From positions 40,929,728-40,993,727 of the forward strand of contig NC_092115.1 of the NCBI RefSeq assembly GCF_045679555.1: a DNA stretch of 64,000 nt. Direction: 5' to 3'. The position numbers were made by a program, and so were the translations under genes. The notes under the pieces were generated by a model that saw only the letters and a program-made list of their open reading frames with translations, did no database searches and had not been told where the DNA came from. Positions 1 to 11,613 of the stretch are shown one piece after another. How positions within the stretch are numbered: position 1 is the first letter of the stretch; each line of letters opens with the position of its first letter. This stretch comes from Salvelinus alpinus. Taxonomy: Eukaryota > Chordata > Actinopteri > Salmoniformes > Salmonidae.

Positions 1-935
1 ACCACTGGGCGAGTGCGGGGAGCAGGAACAGGGCACACTGGACTCTCGAGGCGCACTATAAGCCTGGTGCGTGGTACCGGCACTGGTGGTACCGGGCTGA
101 GGGCACGCACCTCAGGGCGAGTGCGGGGAGAAGGAACAGTGCGTACAGGGCTCTGGAGATGCACAGTAGGCCTGGTGCGTGGTGCCGGAACTGGTGGTAC
201 CGGGCTGGGAACACACACCACTGGGCGAGTGCGGAGAGGAGGAACAGGGCGTACTGGACTCTGGAGACGCACAGGAAGACTGGTGCGTGGTGTTGGCACT
301 GGTGGTACTGGGCTGGTGCGAGGAGGTGGCACCGGATAGACCGGACCGTGAAGGCGCACTGGAGCTCTTGAGCACCGAGCCTGCCCAACCTTACCTGGTT
401 GAATGCTCCCCGTAGCCAGGCCAGTGCGACGAGGTGGAATAGCCCGCACTGGGCTGTGCTGGCGAACCGGGGACACCATGCGTAAGGCTGGTGCCATGTA
501 CACCGGCCCGAGGAGACGCACTGGAGACCAGATGCGTTGAGCCGGCTTCATGGCACCTAGCTCGATGCCCACTCTAGTCCGGCCGATACGGGGAGCTGGG
601 ATGTACCACACCGGGCTATGCACACATACAGGACATGAAAACATGAACACTACAAAATACAAAACAACAAATGTGAAAAACCGAAACAGTTCAGTCTGGT
701 GCAGACACACGAAGACATGAAGACAACCACCCACAAAACCCAACACAAAACAGGCTACCTAAATATGGTTCCCAATCAGAGACAATGACTAACACCTGCC
801 TCTGATTGAGAACCATATCAGGCCAAACATAGAAACGTGAAAACTAGACACACGACATAGAATGCCCACTCAGCTCACGTCCTGACCAACACTAAAACAA
901 AGAAAACACAAAAGAACTATGGTCAGAACGTGACA
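1..935 (-). repeat. Interspersed repeat with 108-bp tandem units and a terminal hairpin
   Basis: GC-rich sequence starting with three units of a 108-bp tandem repeat (starts at 7, 115 and 223, each beginning GGGCGAGTGCGG), then a diverged unit to about 600 and an AC-rich part. At 763-818 a near-perfect inverted repeat (arms of about 19 bp around CCCAATCAGAGA / TCTGATTGAG) would form a hairpin. The end GTCAGAACGTGAC at about 922-934 abuts the leader of zinc-finger unit 1, so the insertion replaced the upstream promoter. I recognise it as a common salmonid repeat but cannot name its class. Short open frames in it are shadows of the 108-bp period, a multiple of three. Left end is outside the window. 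Confidence 0.6.
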
Positions 936-1179
936 TAGACGGAACGCTTCTTTCAACAGCAGCAACAGTTAGTCAGCCACCTCGGTAGCTTGCTAGCCAA
1001 AATAGCCAAACCAATAAAGCTCTTTAGACTCTTTCGTGTATATTAGCCACTGTGTTTTAAACCCTCTTCTGTCGTTTAGTTAGTTATCAGATTTAATTTC
1101 ATATTTACGGTGTTGTTGTTATTATTCAGCTAGCGGGCTGGTAAGTTAGCTTTAGCATAGCTAGCTAACATCTCCGAAC
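935..1179 (+). promoter_or_regulatory. Leader of zinc-finger unit 1, truncated upstream
   Basis: Matches the leaders of units 2 and 4 from GACGGAACGC onward (compare about 11370 and 55118), including the CTAGCCAA and TTTAGACTCTTTCGTGTATATTAG segments and the GCTAGCTAAC run just before exon 1. The conserved upstream part of the other copies (GGCGATGTGCGT and TGACGTATAA-type motifs) is missing, cut off by the repeat ending near 935. Confidence 0.55.
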
Positions 1180-1504
1180 TTGAGTTCACTAAGCTACTCT
1201 CCTCCTGCTAAAGAAGAGGAGGTCTGCTGGACGGAGAAATAAGCTCTGGGGCTGAACATTGTCGTGAAAGAGGAGGAGGAAGAAGTGTCTGTTATCGTAA
1301 AAAAAGAAGTTGGGGGTGAGGCTGTTACCTTGAAAGAAGAGGAAGACGCATTCAGAGTGAAAGAGGAGGTGGATGTTACTGTGAAAGAAGAGGAGGAAGA
1401 GAAAGAGGAGGACGCAGTGAAGGAGGAGGGAGAGATAACTGTCACATTGAAAGAGGAGAAGGAGGAACAAGAAGAGGAGGAGAGAGAAGATCTGATTAAC
1501 ACCA
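1180..1504 (+). pseudogene. Broken first exon of zinc-finger unit 1
   Basis: Paralogue of the acidic N-terminal exons at 11614 and 55355. Two lesions are visible: the initiator ATG is TTG at 1180-1182, and codon 21 is TAA at 1240-1242 where the paralogues have a sense codon. Past the stop the frame runs on through repeated VKEE motifs to a good splice donor (CCA|GTGAGT, intron from 1505). Length 325 nt, leaving phase 1 as in the other copies. The donor is intact although the coding capacity is gone. Its natural partner is the equally damaged finger exon at 4840-5697. Confidence 0.85.
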
Positions 1505-1830
1505 GTGAGTACTGAGTGATTCCCCATGAAACCAGGACAAAAAGTACTATGATTTTGGGGATTCTCACGAGATTTAATCCACAGAATTGTGTTTTGGAGA
1601 AAGGATTATTATATATTCAACATTTTGTATTTAAAAGTTTATTTTAGAAATAATTAATCAAAGTTGGCATATTTATGACATTTTGGCCTTACCTACACTT
1701 CCTTTAAGACTCCATAATGTTTTGTCTGTAGAATACAGAAATATCTAAACATGAATATTGATATTTTGTGTGTTTATTAGTAACATTTTAAAAATGTTTT
1801 AAACATAAAATACTCTACGGCATATCAAAG

Positions 1831-2555
1831 TTAGAGAGTGGGATCTCTGCTTCGTTTAGAGAGTGGGATCTCTGCTCCGTTTAGAGAGTGGGATCTCTGC
1901 TTTGTTTAGAGAGTGGGATCTCTGCTCCGTTGAGAGAGTGGGATCTCTGCTCCGTTGAGAGAGTGGGATCTCTGCTCCGTTGAGAGATTGGGATCTCTGC
2001 TCCGTTGAGAGAGTGGGATCTCTGCTCCGTTGAGAGAGTGGGATCTCTGCTCCGTTTAGAGAGTGGGATCTCTGCTCCGTTTAGAGAGTGGGATCTCTGC
2101 TCCGTTTAGAGAGTGGGATCTCTGCTCCGTTTAGAGAGTGGGATCTCTGCTCCGTTTAGAGAGTGGGATCTCTGCTCCGTTCAGAGAGTGGGATCTCTGC
2201 TTCGTTTAGAGAGTGGGATCTCTGCTCCGTTTAGAGAGTGGGATCTCTGCTCCGTTGAGAGGGCGGGATCTCTGCTCCGTTGAGAGGGCGGGATCTCTGC
2301 TCCGTTGAGAGGAGTGGGATCTCTGCTCCGTTTAGAGGGTGGGAGCTCTGCTCCGTTGAGAGGGCGGGATCTCTGCTCCGTTGAGAGGGCGGGATCTCTG
2401 CTCCGTTGAGAGGAGTGGGATCTCTGCTCCGTTTAGAGGGTGGGAGCTCTGCTCTGTTCGGAGGGTGGGATCTCTGCTCCGTTCGGAGGGTGGGATCTCT
2501 GCTCCGTCCGGAGAGGGGGATCTCTGCTCCGTTTAGAGAGTGGGATCTCTGCTAC
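1831..2555. repeat. 25-bp minisatellite, about 29 copies
   Basis: Unit close to TTTAGAGAGTGGGATCTCTG plus CTCCG. Variants (TTGAGAGAG, TTGAGAGGGCG, TTCGGAGGG) are clustered, and a block around 2270-2340 recurs at about 2360-2440, showing duplication of several units at once. Each unit holds a short AGAGA...TCTCT dyad. Lies in the intron of dead unit 1. Confidence 0.9.
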
Positions 2556-2770
2556 TTTTAGGGTTATGATCCAATCTGTAAGTGTAAGGGAGTTTAGAAC
2601 GTGCAGTGAACTCACTCCACATTTAGCTCGAAATGTCTCAGATGGAGCCATTCAAGAGGTACCTTTTGGGTGGCTCAACCCATTGGAACGTTGTGAAGGA
2701 GGGAGGTCACGTTGTGAAGCAGAGGTCCTGAGGTAGAGGCAGGTGAATCAGGGGGATGTGTTGCCCTGGT

Positions 2771-3026
2771 GGCGTGGTCAAAGACCTCTATTTTCATGTC
2801 ATCTGACCAAAAGCACTGGTTCCAATCCGAGTGCCATTTATCAAACTCCAGGCGGTGCTATGGTCAGGTGACATGAAAATAGAGCTCTTTGACCACGCCC
2901 ACCAGGTGGTGTTATAGTCAGATGACATGAAAATAGAGCTCTTTGACCACGCCCACCAGGCGCTGCTATGGTCAGATGACATGAAAATAGAGCTCTTTGA
3001 CCACGCCCACCAGGCGGTGCTATGGT
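2771..3026 (+). repeat. 54-bp tandem repeat and inverted copy derived from a Tc1 transposase
   Basis: About three direct copies of a 54-bp unit from 2862, plus an inverted copy at 2771-2808 giving a stem with arms 2771-2808 and 2862-2899. Read on the + strand each unit translates in one frame as WSDDMKIELFDHAHQA, matching the region around the first catalytic aspartate of Tc1 transposases (compare [13 protein letters not shown] at about 58750). The 54-bp period (18 codons) keeps the frame. No full transposase is present. Confidence 0.75.
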
Positions 3027-3329
3027 GGTGGGAAAACAATGTACCTAATTGTCATACTTGAGTAAAGGTAAAGATACCTTTTAATAGAACATTTCTCAAG
3101 TGAAAGTCACCCAGTAAAATGCTACTTGAGTAAAAGTCTAAAAGTATTTGTTTTTAAATATACTTAAATATCAAAAGTAAAAGTATATGTTATTTCAAAT
3201 TCCTTATATTTAGCAAACCAGAAGGCACCATTTACTTTTTATTTTTTAAAGTTATGGATAGCCATAATTTACAAACTGAGTACTTGTGTTCATTGAGTCT
3301 GTCAGATCAGAGGCAGTAGGGATGACCAG

Positions 3330-4200
3330 GGATGTTCTTTTGATAAGTGTGGGAATTGGACCATTTTCCTGTCCTGCTAAGCATTCAAAATCTAAATATT
3401 CCAATGGCCATCTCAGTCTCCGGGGCCTTGAACCCCAATGAAAACCTGTGGGTTGAATTGAATAGGTCAGTCCATAATCACAGATGAAGGATATGAAGGA
3501 TCTGGTAGGATTCTGTATGGAGGAATGGTCTAAGATCCCAATGTGTTCTAGAACCCATCAAACATCTGGAAAGATTCTGTATGGAGGAATGGTCTAAGAT
3601 CCCAATGTGTTCTAGAACCCATCAAACATATGGAAGGATTCTGTATGGAGGAATGGTCTAAGATCCCAATGTGTTCTAGAACCCATCAAACATATGGAAG
3701 GATTCTGTATGGAGGAATGGTCTAAGATCCCAATGTGTTCTAGAACCCATCAAACATCTGGAAGGATTCTGTATGGAGGAATGGTCTAAGATCCCAATGT
3801 GTTCTAGAACCCATCAAACATATGGAAGGATTCTGTATGGAGGAATGGTCTAAGATCCCAATGTGTTCTAGAACCCATCAAACATCTGGAAGGATTCTGT
3901 ATGGAGGAATGGTCTAAGATCCCAATGTGTTCTAGAACCCATCAAACATCTGGAAGGATTCTGTATGGAGGAATGGTCTAAGATCCCAATGTGTTCTAGA
4001 ACCCATCAAACATCTGGAAGGATTCTGTATGGAGGAATGGTCTAAGATCCCAATGTGTTCTCCAAATCATAAAACATGTTAGAAAAAGGCGTCGTTATTC
4101 TGGGGGGGTGGGGGGGTGTGTGTGCTGTAATATTGAAAACGGGAGGGTGCTGCCGGAGTATTGAAAACAGGGGTGCCAATCATTTTGACTCCTATTGGAG
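3330..4200 (+). mobile_element. Decayed Tc1-like 3' half with 64-bp tandem array
   Basis: At about 3423-3480 the + strand reads LNPNENLWVEL, the motif around the last acidic residue of Tc1 DDE transposases. A 64-bp unit (repeat starts 3560, 3624, 3688 and so on) is then tandemly copied about nine times over 3497-4067. The unit reads EEWSKIPMCSRTHQT, which corresponds to the transposase C-terminus. 64 is not a multiple of three, so coding was lost when the array formed. A second copy of the family lies inverted at about 54250-54780. Confidence 0.7.
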
Positions 4201-4494
4201 ATATTTTTGTATTACTTGTTAAACTAAATCTCTTTCTCTGAGCAACTTGTATTAGTATAACATAATATAGTTGATTGATCCATATTTGATGTGGTTTTAT
4301 TTGCTGTGGTTTTACTCTGTTTTAAATCTCAATCAAATAATACCATTAATAATATTGGTGACCTAAAGTCGTCTGGATCACTGCTGAAGGTTTCAACAAC
4401 TGTAATAACTTATTGTAAGCCTAAAATTAATTAGCAATAATTCATAATTAATCAAGCCTAAAGTCATCGACTACTAATGTGAAAAATAAGACAA

Positions 4495-4735
4495 ATATTG
4501 ACTATTGTTGAAACTTCCTCTGTCCTTCATACTGGACACAGAGACCAAATAATGACTACTGTTAAAACTACCTTTAATGTCCTTCATACTGGACACAGAG
4601 ACCAAATAATGACTACTGTTAAAACTACCTTTAATGTCCTTCATACTGGACACAGAGACCAAATAATGACTATTGTTGAAACTACCTCTAACGCCCTTCA
4701 GACTGGACACAGAGACCAAATAATAACTATTGTTG
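4495..4735. repeat. 57-bp tandem repeat, four copies
   Basis: Units such as AATAATGACTACTGTTAAAA followed by a CTTCATACTGGACACAGAGACC segment, period 57 bp. The array sits in the intron of unit 1 about 100 bp upstream of the finger exon, within sequence otherwise colinear with the unit 2 intron near 23490-23520 (TGACTATTGTTG). It therefore expanded after the units separated. 57 bp keeps reading frame on both strands, which explains the short open frames here. Confidence 0.85.
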
Positions 4736-4839
4736 CTCTCTTGACTATCTTATTAATGGTAGAAGATAATTGTCAAAAAAGTTTGTAAAAGCATTTAAAC
4801 ATTCACTACAATGACTGTGTGACTTTGTCGTTCACTCAG

Positions 4840-5697
<858 letters not shown>

Positions 5698-6060
5698 CAC
5701 ATGCACAGAGCGTTCCATATCGGACATTTAGAAAATGTGAAAAGGAGTTTGCTGGGTTGTGTGTGTGGGGGGGACTGTGTGTGTGGGTGTACAGCATAAA
5801 CATTTAACATTTAAAAAATATATATTGCTTTAATGTTTATAATTTTTTAGAAAGTACTGTTACTTTTACCACTATAATTTTTTTTTAAATGTAATTTTGT
5901 CCTGTAGAATTCCTCTGGAGTACTGAGGCTTCTACTGGGGAGGACCAATATGGCCGACCGGTGGCTTCAGAGCCTCTCATTGGCCAATACATAGCATGCA
6001 CAATCCAGGGTTTATATACCTCATTGGTTGGTACTCACACAGTGTGTTCTGAAATCTGTG
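5698..6060. other. Former 3' flank of unit 1, no gene seen
   Basis: AT-rich sequence with a GT-rich stretch (5755-5795). No conserved open frame or repeat recognised. Probably the old 3' UTR and flank of unit 1. Confidence 0.4.
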
Positions 6061-6138
6061 AATGTTTTGTAATGTTTTTAAAATTGGTATAAACTGCCTT
6101 AACTTTGCTGGACCCCAGGAAGAGTAGCTGCTGCCTTG
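6060..6138 (+). mobile_element. 3' tail of a salmonid retroelement, split by a SINE
   Basis: ACTGCCTTAACTTTGCTGGA followed by CCCCAGGAAGAGTAGCTGCTGCCTTG, the same tail seen uninterrupted at 8295-8390. The expected continuation (AATGGGGATCCATAATAAA) appears only after the SINE at 6139-6262. I cannot name the parent element. Confidence 0.55.
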
Positions 6139-6262
6139 CGCCGCCCTATGGGACTCCCAATCACGGCCGGATGTGATACAGCCTGTATTCAAACCAGGTA
6201 CTGTAGTGACGCCTCTTGCAGTGAGATGCAGTGCCTTAGACCGCTGCTACACTCAGGAGCCC
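6139..6262 (-). mobile_element. tRNA-derived SINE (HpaI-like)
   Basis: On the minus strand the sequence begins GGGCTCCTGAGTGTAGCAGC, has an A-box-like GGTCTAAGGCACTGCATC region and a B-box-like GGTTTGAATACA, and ends in GGGCGGCGC. This is the layout of salmonid HpaI-type SINEs. It lies inside the retroelement tail, and its 5' head (CAGGAGCCC on +) forms part of the neighbouring 34-bp satellite unit. Confidence 0.7.
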
Positions 6263-7313
6263 AGCCAATGGGGATCCATAATAAATACAGGAGCCCAGCT
6301 AATAGGGATCCATAATAAATACAGGAGCCCAGCTAATGGGGATCCATAATAAATACAGGAGCCCAGCTAATGGGGATCCATAATAAATACAGGAGCCCAG
6401 CTAATGGGGGATCCATAATAAATACAGGAGCCCAGCTAATGGGGATCCATAATAAATACAGGAGCCCAGCTAATGGGGATCCATAATAAATACAGGAGTC
6501 CAGCAAACGGGGATCCATAATAAATACAGGAGCCCAGCTAATGGGGATCCATAATAAATACAGGAGCCCAGCTAATGGGGATCCATAGTAAATACAGGAG
6601 CCCAGCTAATGGGGGATCCATAATAAATACAGTAGTCCAGCTAATGGGGATCCATAATAAATACAGAAGCCCAGCTAATGGGGAATCCATAATAAATACA
6701 GGAGCCCAGCTAATGGGGATCCATAATAAATACAGGAGCCCAGCTAATGGGGATCCATAATAAATACAGGAGTCCAGCAAACGGGGATCCATAATAAATA
6801 CAGGAGCCCAGCTAATGGGGATCCATAATAAATACAGGAGCCCAGCTAATGGGGGATCCATAATAAATACAGTAGTCCAGCTAATGGGGATCCATAATAA
6901 ATACAGAAGCCCAGCTAATGGGGAATCCATAATAAATACAGGAGCCCAGCTAATGGGGATCCATAATAAATACAGGAGCCCAGCTAATGGGGATCCATAA
7001 TAAATACAGGAGTCCAGCAAACAGGGATCCATAATAAATACAGGAGCCCAGCTAATGGGGATCCATAATAAATACAGGAGTCCAGCTCACGGGGATCCAT
7101 AATAAATACAGGAGCCCAGCTAATGGGGATCCATAATAAATACAGGAGCCCAGCTAATGGGGATCCATAATAAATACAGGAGCCCAGCTAATGGGGATCC
7201 ATAATAAATACAGGAGCCCAGCTAATGGGGATCCATAATAAATACAGGAGTCCAGCTAATGGGGAACCATAATAAATACAGGAGCCCAGCTAATGGGGAT
7301 CCATAATAAATAC
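6254..7313. repeat. 34-bp minisatellite, about 31 copies, with 240-bp higher-order repeat
   Basis: Unit AGGAGCCCAGCTAATGGGGA plus TCCATAATAAATAC. The first part is the SINE head, the second is the retroelement tail, so the monomer spans the SINE/tail junction present at its left edge. Variant units (AGTCCAGCAAACGG, AGTAGTCCAG, AGAAGCCCAG, GGGGAATCC) recur in the same order 240 bp apart (for example 6765 and 7005; 6575 and 6815), a seven-unit higher-order repeat. Apparent open frames are artefacts of the period. Confidence 0.93.
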
Positions 7314-7530
7314 CAAGAAAATGGATGATTTCTAGCTCTGATGTTTTGGCTGAAACAATAAATGTGTTTTTATCAGGCCTCATTGGTTCCCTTTACTAGC
7401 TCTGTTCACTGGTAAAACACTTTTCCATCCCTCTACTTTTAGAGTGGAAAGAAAGAGGCTGGACCTACTGGCTGAAAGTTATTGATCTGAACAACATTTT
7501 GTAGAGAAGTAACTTATTTGATCAAATAAG

Positions 7531-8175
7531 ACCTACCAATAGCATAGGTCCATGTCTTAATGCAACCAATAGCATAGGCCCATGTCTTACTGTAACCAAT
7601 AGCATAGGACAATGAGATTTTTGTGATTGGTTACTTTTCAGTCACATGTGCATAAGGGAGAGGTGGTGTCTGATGTCTGCAGGTCAATGCAACTGAGAAA
7701 TATGATCCTTGTAATTATTCTATGTGAATATCAGCAGTGGTAATGATTGTGAAATATTTTGTTCATTTCATGAGAGCAACATGATAATTAATGATTTCTG
7801 AACAACCATTTTTTATTTAATGTCTATTAAGAGTATCTTATCAACTTTATTTCACTTGGAGATGTTTCATTATAGAGAACATAACATGACAATACATGAC
7901 ATCTAAGTAGCTGAATATGATTATGGACTAACAGTCTAACAGTTTGAAGGACACAACTCATGTTATTCTGGTTAAACAGTGGGAGACTAGTTGATAAAGG
8001 AGTGGGGATTTTTTAACAATTAGGAAATAATATGTCATGTTTTACTTGTACCTCAGCCAGCATTGTGAATGGTTAGGACATAATATGTCATGTTTTACTC
8101 GTACCTCAGCCAGCATTGTGAATGGTTAGGAAATAATATGTCATGTTTTACTCGTTCCTCAGCCAGCATTGTGTA
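7531..8175. repeat. Two short tandem repeats (30 bp x3 and 53 bp x3)
   Basis: 7531-7612 carries three copies of an ACCAATAGCATAGG unit with 30-bp spacing. 8022-8175 carries three copies of a 53-bp unit (AATAATATGTCATGTTTTAC, then CTCAGCCAGCATTGTG). The rest of 7320-8295 is AT-rich with no gene seen. Confidence 0.75.
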
Positions 8176-8335
8176 TAAACCTAGTCTGTGCGATTAATCC
8201 ATTGTCTGAAAGGGTTAAAAACACACTGAAAACATCCAAAATACATCCTGTATACCGCTAAAATCTACAATGCCATGTAAAAAGAAGATGACATTGTAAT
8301 GTTTTTAAAATGGTATAACTGCCTTTATTTTTGCT

Positions 8336-9633
8336 GGACCCCAGGAAGAGTAGCTGCTCCATTGGCAGGAACTAATGGGGATCCATAATAAACCCCAGAA
8401 AGAGTAGCTGCTGCCTAGGCAGGAACCAATGGGGATCCATAATAAACCCCAGGAAGAGCAGCTGCTGCCTTGGCAGGAACTAATGGGGATCCATAATAAA
8501 CCCCAGGAAGAGTAGCTGCTGCCTTGGCAGGAACTAATGGGGATCCATAATAAACCCCAGGAAGAGCAGCTGCTACCTTGGCAGGAACCAATGGGGATCC
8601 ATAATAAACCCCAGGAAGAGTAGCTGCTGCCTTGGCAGGAACTAATGGGGATCCATAATAAACCCCAGGAAGAGTAGCTGCTGCCTTGGCAGGAACCAAT
8701 GGGGATCCATAATAAACCCCAGGAAGAGTAGCTGCTGCCTTGGCAGGAACTAATGGGGATCCATAATAAACCCCAGGAAGAGTAGCTGCTGCCTTGGCAG
8801 GAACCAATGGGGATCCATAATAAACCCCAGGAATAGCAGCTGCTGCCTTGGCAGGAACCAATGGGGATCCATAATAAACCCCAGGAAGAGTAGCTGCTGC
8901 CTTGGCAGGAACTAATGGGGATCCATAATAAACCCCAGGAAGAGTAGCTGCTGCCTTGGCAGGAACTAATGGGGATCCATAATAAACCCCAGGAAGAGTA
9001 GCTGCTGCCTTGGCAGGAACTAATGGGGATCCATAATAAACCCCAGGAAGAGCAGCTGCTACCTTGGCAGGAACCAATGGGGATCCATAATAAACCCCAG
9101 GAAGAGTAGCTGCTGCCTTGGCAGGAACTAATGGGGATCCATAATAAACCCCAGGAAGAGTAGCTGCTGCCTTGGCAGGAACCAATGGGGATCCATAATA
9201 AACCCCAGGAAGAGTAGCTGCTGCCTTGGCAGGAACTAATGGGGATCCATAATAAACCCCAGGAAGAGTAGCTGCTGCCTTGGCAGGAACCAATGGGGAT
9301 CCATAATAAACCCCAGGAATAGCAGCTGCTGCCTTGGCAGGAACCAATGGGGATCCATAATAAACCCCAGGAAGAGTAGCTGCTGCCTTGGCAGGAACTA
9401 ATGGGGATCCATAATAAACCCCAGGAAGAGTAGCTGCTGCCTTGGCAGGAACCAATGGGGATCTATAATAAACCCCAGGAAGAGTAGCTGCTGCCTTGGC
9501 AGGATCTAATGGGGATCCTTAATAAACCCCAGGAAGAGTAGCTGCTGCCTTGATAGGAACTAATGAGGATCCATAATAAACCCCAGGAAGAGTAGCTGCT
9601 GCCTTGGCAGGAACTAATGGTGATCCATAATAA
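8336..9633. repeat. 54-bp minisatellite, about 24 copies, with 486-bp higher-order repeat
   Basis: Unit GGAAGAGTAGCTGCTGCCTT, GGCAGGAACTAATGGGGATC, CATAATAAACCCCA. It is a tandem expansion of the retroelement tail that also borders the 34-bp array. Diagnostic variants (GAATAGCAGCTGCTGCC at 8831 and 9317; GCTACCTTGG) recur exactly 486 bp apart, a nine-unit higher-order repeat. 54 bp is 18 codons, giving a 346-codon minus-strand open frame of one repeated peptide; I see no start context or homology and do not call it a gene. Confidence 0.93.
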
Positions 9634-9829
9634 ATACAAATACTTGTATCAATATATTTGTGTCTCTTTACTCTCGGATTCTAAAATGCTAATTAGCATC
9701 AAAGTAGACGACATGCAAGACTATAAATCCCTGCAAGCTCCTGCATGTCATCTCTAGCCGACACCTTTCACAAAACAGTTCACAGAATTGTCCATTGAAA
9801 TAAATTTTTTGACAATTTAATCATTGTTA

Positions 9830-10541
9830 CATTAAGGCCTGATTGGTGGAGTACTGCAGAGATGATTGTCCTTCTGGAAGGTTCTCCCATCTCCACAGAG
9901 GAGCTCTAGAGCTCTGTCAGAGTGAACATCGGGTTCTTGTTCACCTCCCTGACCAAGGCCCTTCTCCCCCGATTTCTCAGTTTGGATAGGCAGCCAGCTC
10001 TAGGAAGAGTCTTGGTGGTTCCAAACTTCTTCCATTTAAGAATGATGGAGGCCACTGTGTTCTTGGGGACCTTCAATTCTGCAGACATTTTTTGGAACCT
10101 TTCCCCAGATCTGTGCCTCGACACAATCCTGTCTCAGAGCTCTATGGACAATTCCTTTGACCTCGGGGCTTGGTTTATGCTCTGACATGCATTGTCAACT
10201 GTGTGACCTTATATAGACAGGTGTGTGCCTTTCCAAATCATGTCCAATCAATTGAATTTACCACAGGTGGGCTCCAATCAAGTTGTAGAAACATCTCAAG
10301 GAAGATCAATGGAAACAGGATGCTTCTGAGATCAATTTCAAGTCTCATAACAAAGGGTCTGAATACTTAAGTAAATACATTTGCAAAAATGTTTTAAAAA
10401 ATAACTGTTTTTGGTTTGTCATTATGGGGTATTGTGTGTAGATTGATGAGGGGGAAACATTATTCAATTTTAGAATAAGGCTGTAACGTAACAAAATGTG
10501 GAAAAAGTGAAGGGGTCTGAATGCTTAATGAATGCACTGTA
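9830..10541 (-). mobile_element. Tc1-like transposon, 5' half only
   Basis: The outer end is at 10541 on the minus strand (TACAGTGCATTC...CATTCAGACCCCTTCACTTT), a Tc1-type terminal repeat. Inward, the minus strand at 9906-10124 encodes the N-terminal helix-turn-helix part of a Tc1 transposase (SGERFQKMSAELKVPKNTVA, then GRRALVREVNKNP). The catalytic half is missing, with the break near 9830. Confidence 0.85.
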
Positions 10542-10734
10542 TACCATGGGCAGAGTTTTCTACCTCTGGCAGTTTTGTACACAGTCATGTGATATAGAAA
10601 AGTCCAATCTTAGGAGAGTACTTGAGAGGCACTATACTGTGTGTCTGCAGGTGTCTATCAGGTCAAAACCACTGATACAGGTGCCCCTCCTCCCTCTGGT
10701 GGAATGGATCATGTCTACAGAGAAACCTAGATTC

Positions 10735-10905
10735 AAATACTTAGATTTGTGTGTATTGGGTATATGTTGTGAAATTGTTAGATATTACTTTAGATATTAC
10801 TGCACTGTCGGAGCTAGAACCACAAGCATTTTGCTAAACCTGCAATAACATCTGCTGAACACGTGTATGTGACCAATAAAATGTTATTTGATTTTGATTT
10901 GAAAT
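10735..10905 (+). mobile_element. LINE 3' tail, 5'-truncated copy
   Basis: TTAGATTTGTGTGTATTGGG through TTGTTAGATATTAC, a GGAGCTAGAACCACAAGCATTT segment and a (T)GATTTGATTT-type tail. Longer copies of the same tail lie at 36555-37165 and 53300-53695. No coding sequence is kept. Confidence 0.65.
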
Positions 10906-11269
10906 AAACGTCCTATTTATCAAAGGTGCTTTTGGCTGGGGTCAAAATGAGTCCAAAGGATTTGAATTTGTTAAACAACCATATTGATACAGAAACGCTA
11001 AACCATGATTTAGATTTATTAAGAACAAGTTGATTGACAAAGTCATGAAAGATTGGAAGAATTTCATAAACCACATTTTGGCTATGATAAAAGATATGCC
11101 TCTGGGATCAAAATTATCCATGTCAGAAGTATGGTTCAATGCAAATGTGTAGTGAGTGTAAAGTTTGTTTTAAATTCTCACTCATTAAAAATGAATCAAT
11201 CAACACATGCTTCTCTTTGAATGACTTAATATAATATTAAACTTTTATGAAATAAATGAAAAATTAACT

Positions 11270-11613
11270 TTTGGTTCCTCAACTGCGTTGCCCACTCCAA
11301 TCAGCAGATGGCGATGTGCGTATTTTAGGTTCAGGCTATGTTGCCAGTGTGACGTGTAATCTAGTGAACGGGACGCTCCAACAACAACAGCTAGTCAGAC
11401 ACCCCCGTAGCTTTCTAGCAAACATAGCTACAACATTCACGCTCTTTACACTGTTTTGGTGTATATTAGTCGATGTGTATTAAACACACTTCTGTCGTAT
11501 GTACTTGTTGGCCCATTTAATTATATATTTACGTTGTTTGTCAGCTAGCTGGTTTGCTAAGTTAGCTTAGAACTAGGCTAGTCGCTAATACTAGCTAGCG
11601 AACATCACCGACC
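11270..11613 (+). promoter_or_regulatory. Promoter and 5' leader of zinc-finger unit 2
   Basis: Aligns with the leaders at 55060-55354, 52362-52690 (minus) and the orphan at 27640-27790 (minus). Shared features are CAGCAGATGGCGATGTGCGT near 11302, a TGACGTGTAATCTAGTG stretch near 11351 (TGACGTA in the other copies, CRE/ATF-like) and the CTAGC-rich run before the ATG at 11614. No clear TATA box. Promoter function is inferred from conservation among paralogues. Confidence 0.6.

Noticed and set aside
1189-1568. Serine-rich minus-strand frames opposite the acidic exons (also at 11628, 52093, 55369)
   Set aside because: Reverse complement of GAA/GAG-rich coding sequence gives TTC/CTC-rich open frames; sense frames have splice donors and paralogous conservation.
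1831-2555. CRISPR-like regular repeats
   Set aside because: Units are contiguous without unique spacers and the DNA is vertebrate; it is a minisatellite. The same applies to the 34-, 38-, 39-, 41-, 54- and 62-bp arrays.
6538-7032. 164-codon minus-strand open frame in the 34-bp array
   Set aside because: Follows the 34-bp repeat, with open length set by single-base variants; not a gene.
8415-9455. 346-codon minus-strand open frame of a repeated 18-residue peptide
   Set aside because: Pure consequence of the 54-bp period of a satellite derived from a retroelement tail; no start context, codon bias or homology.
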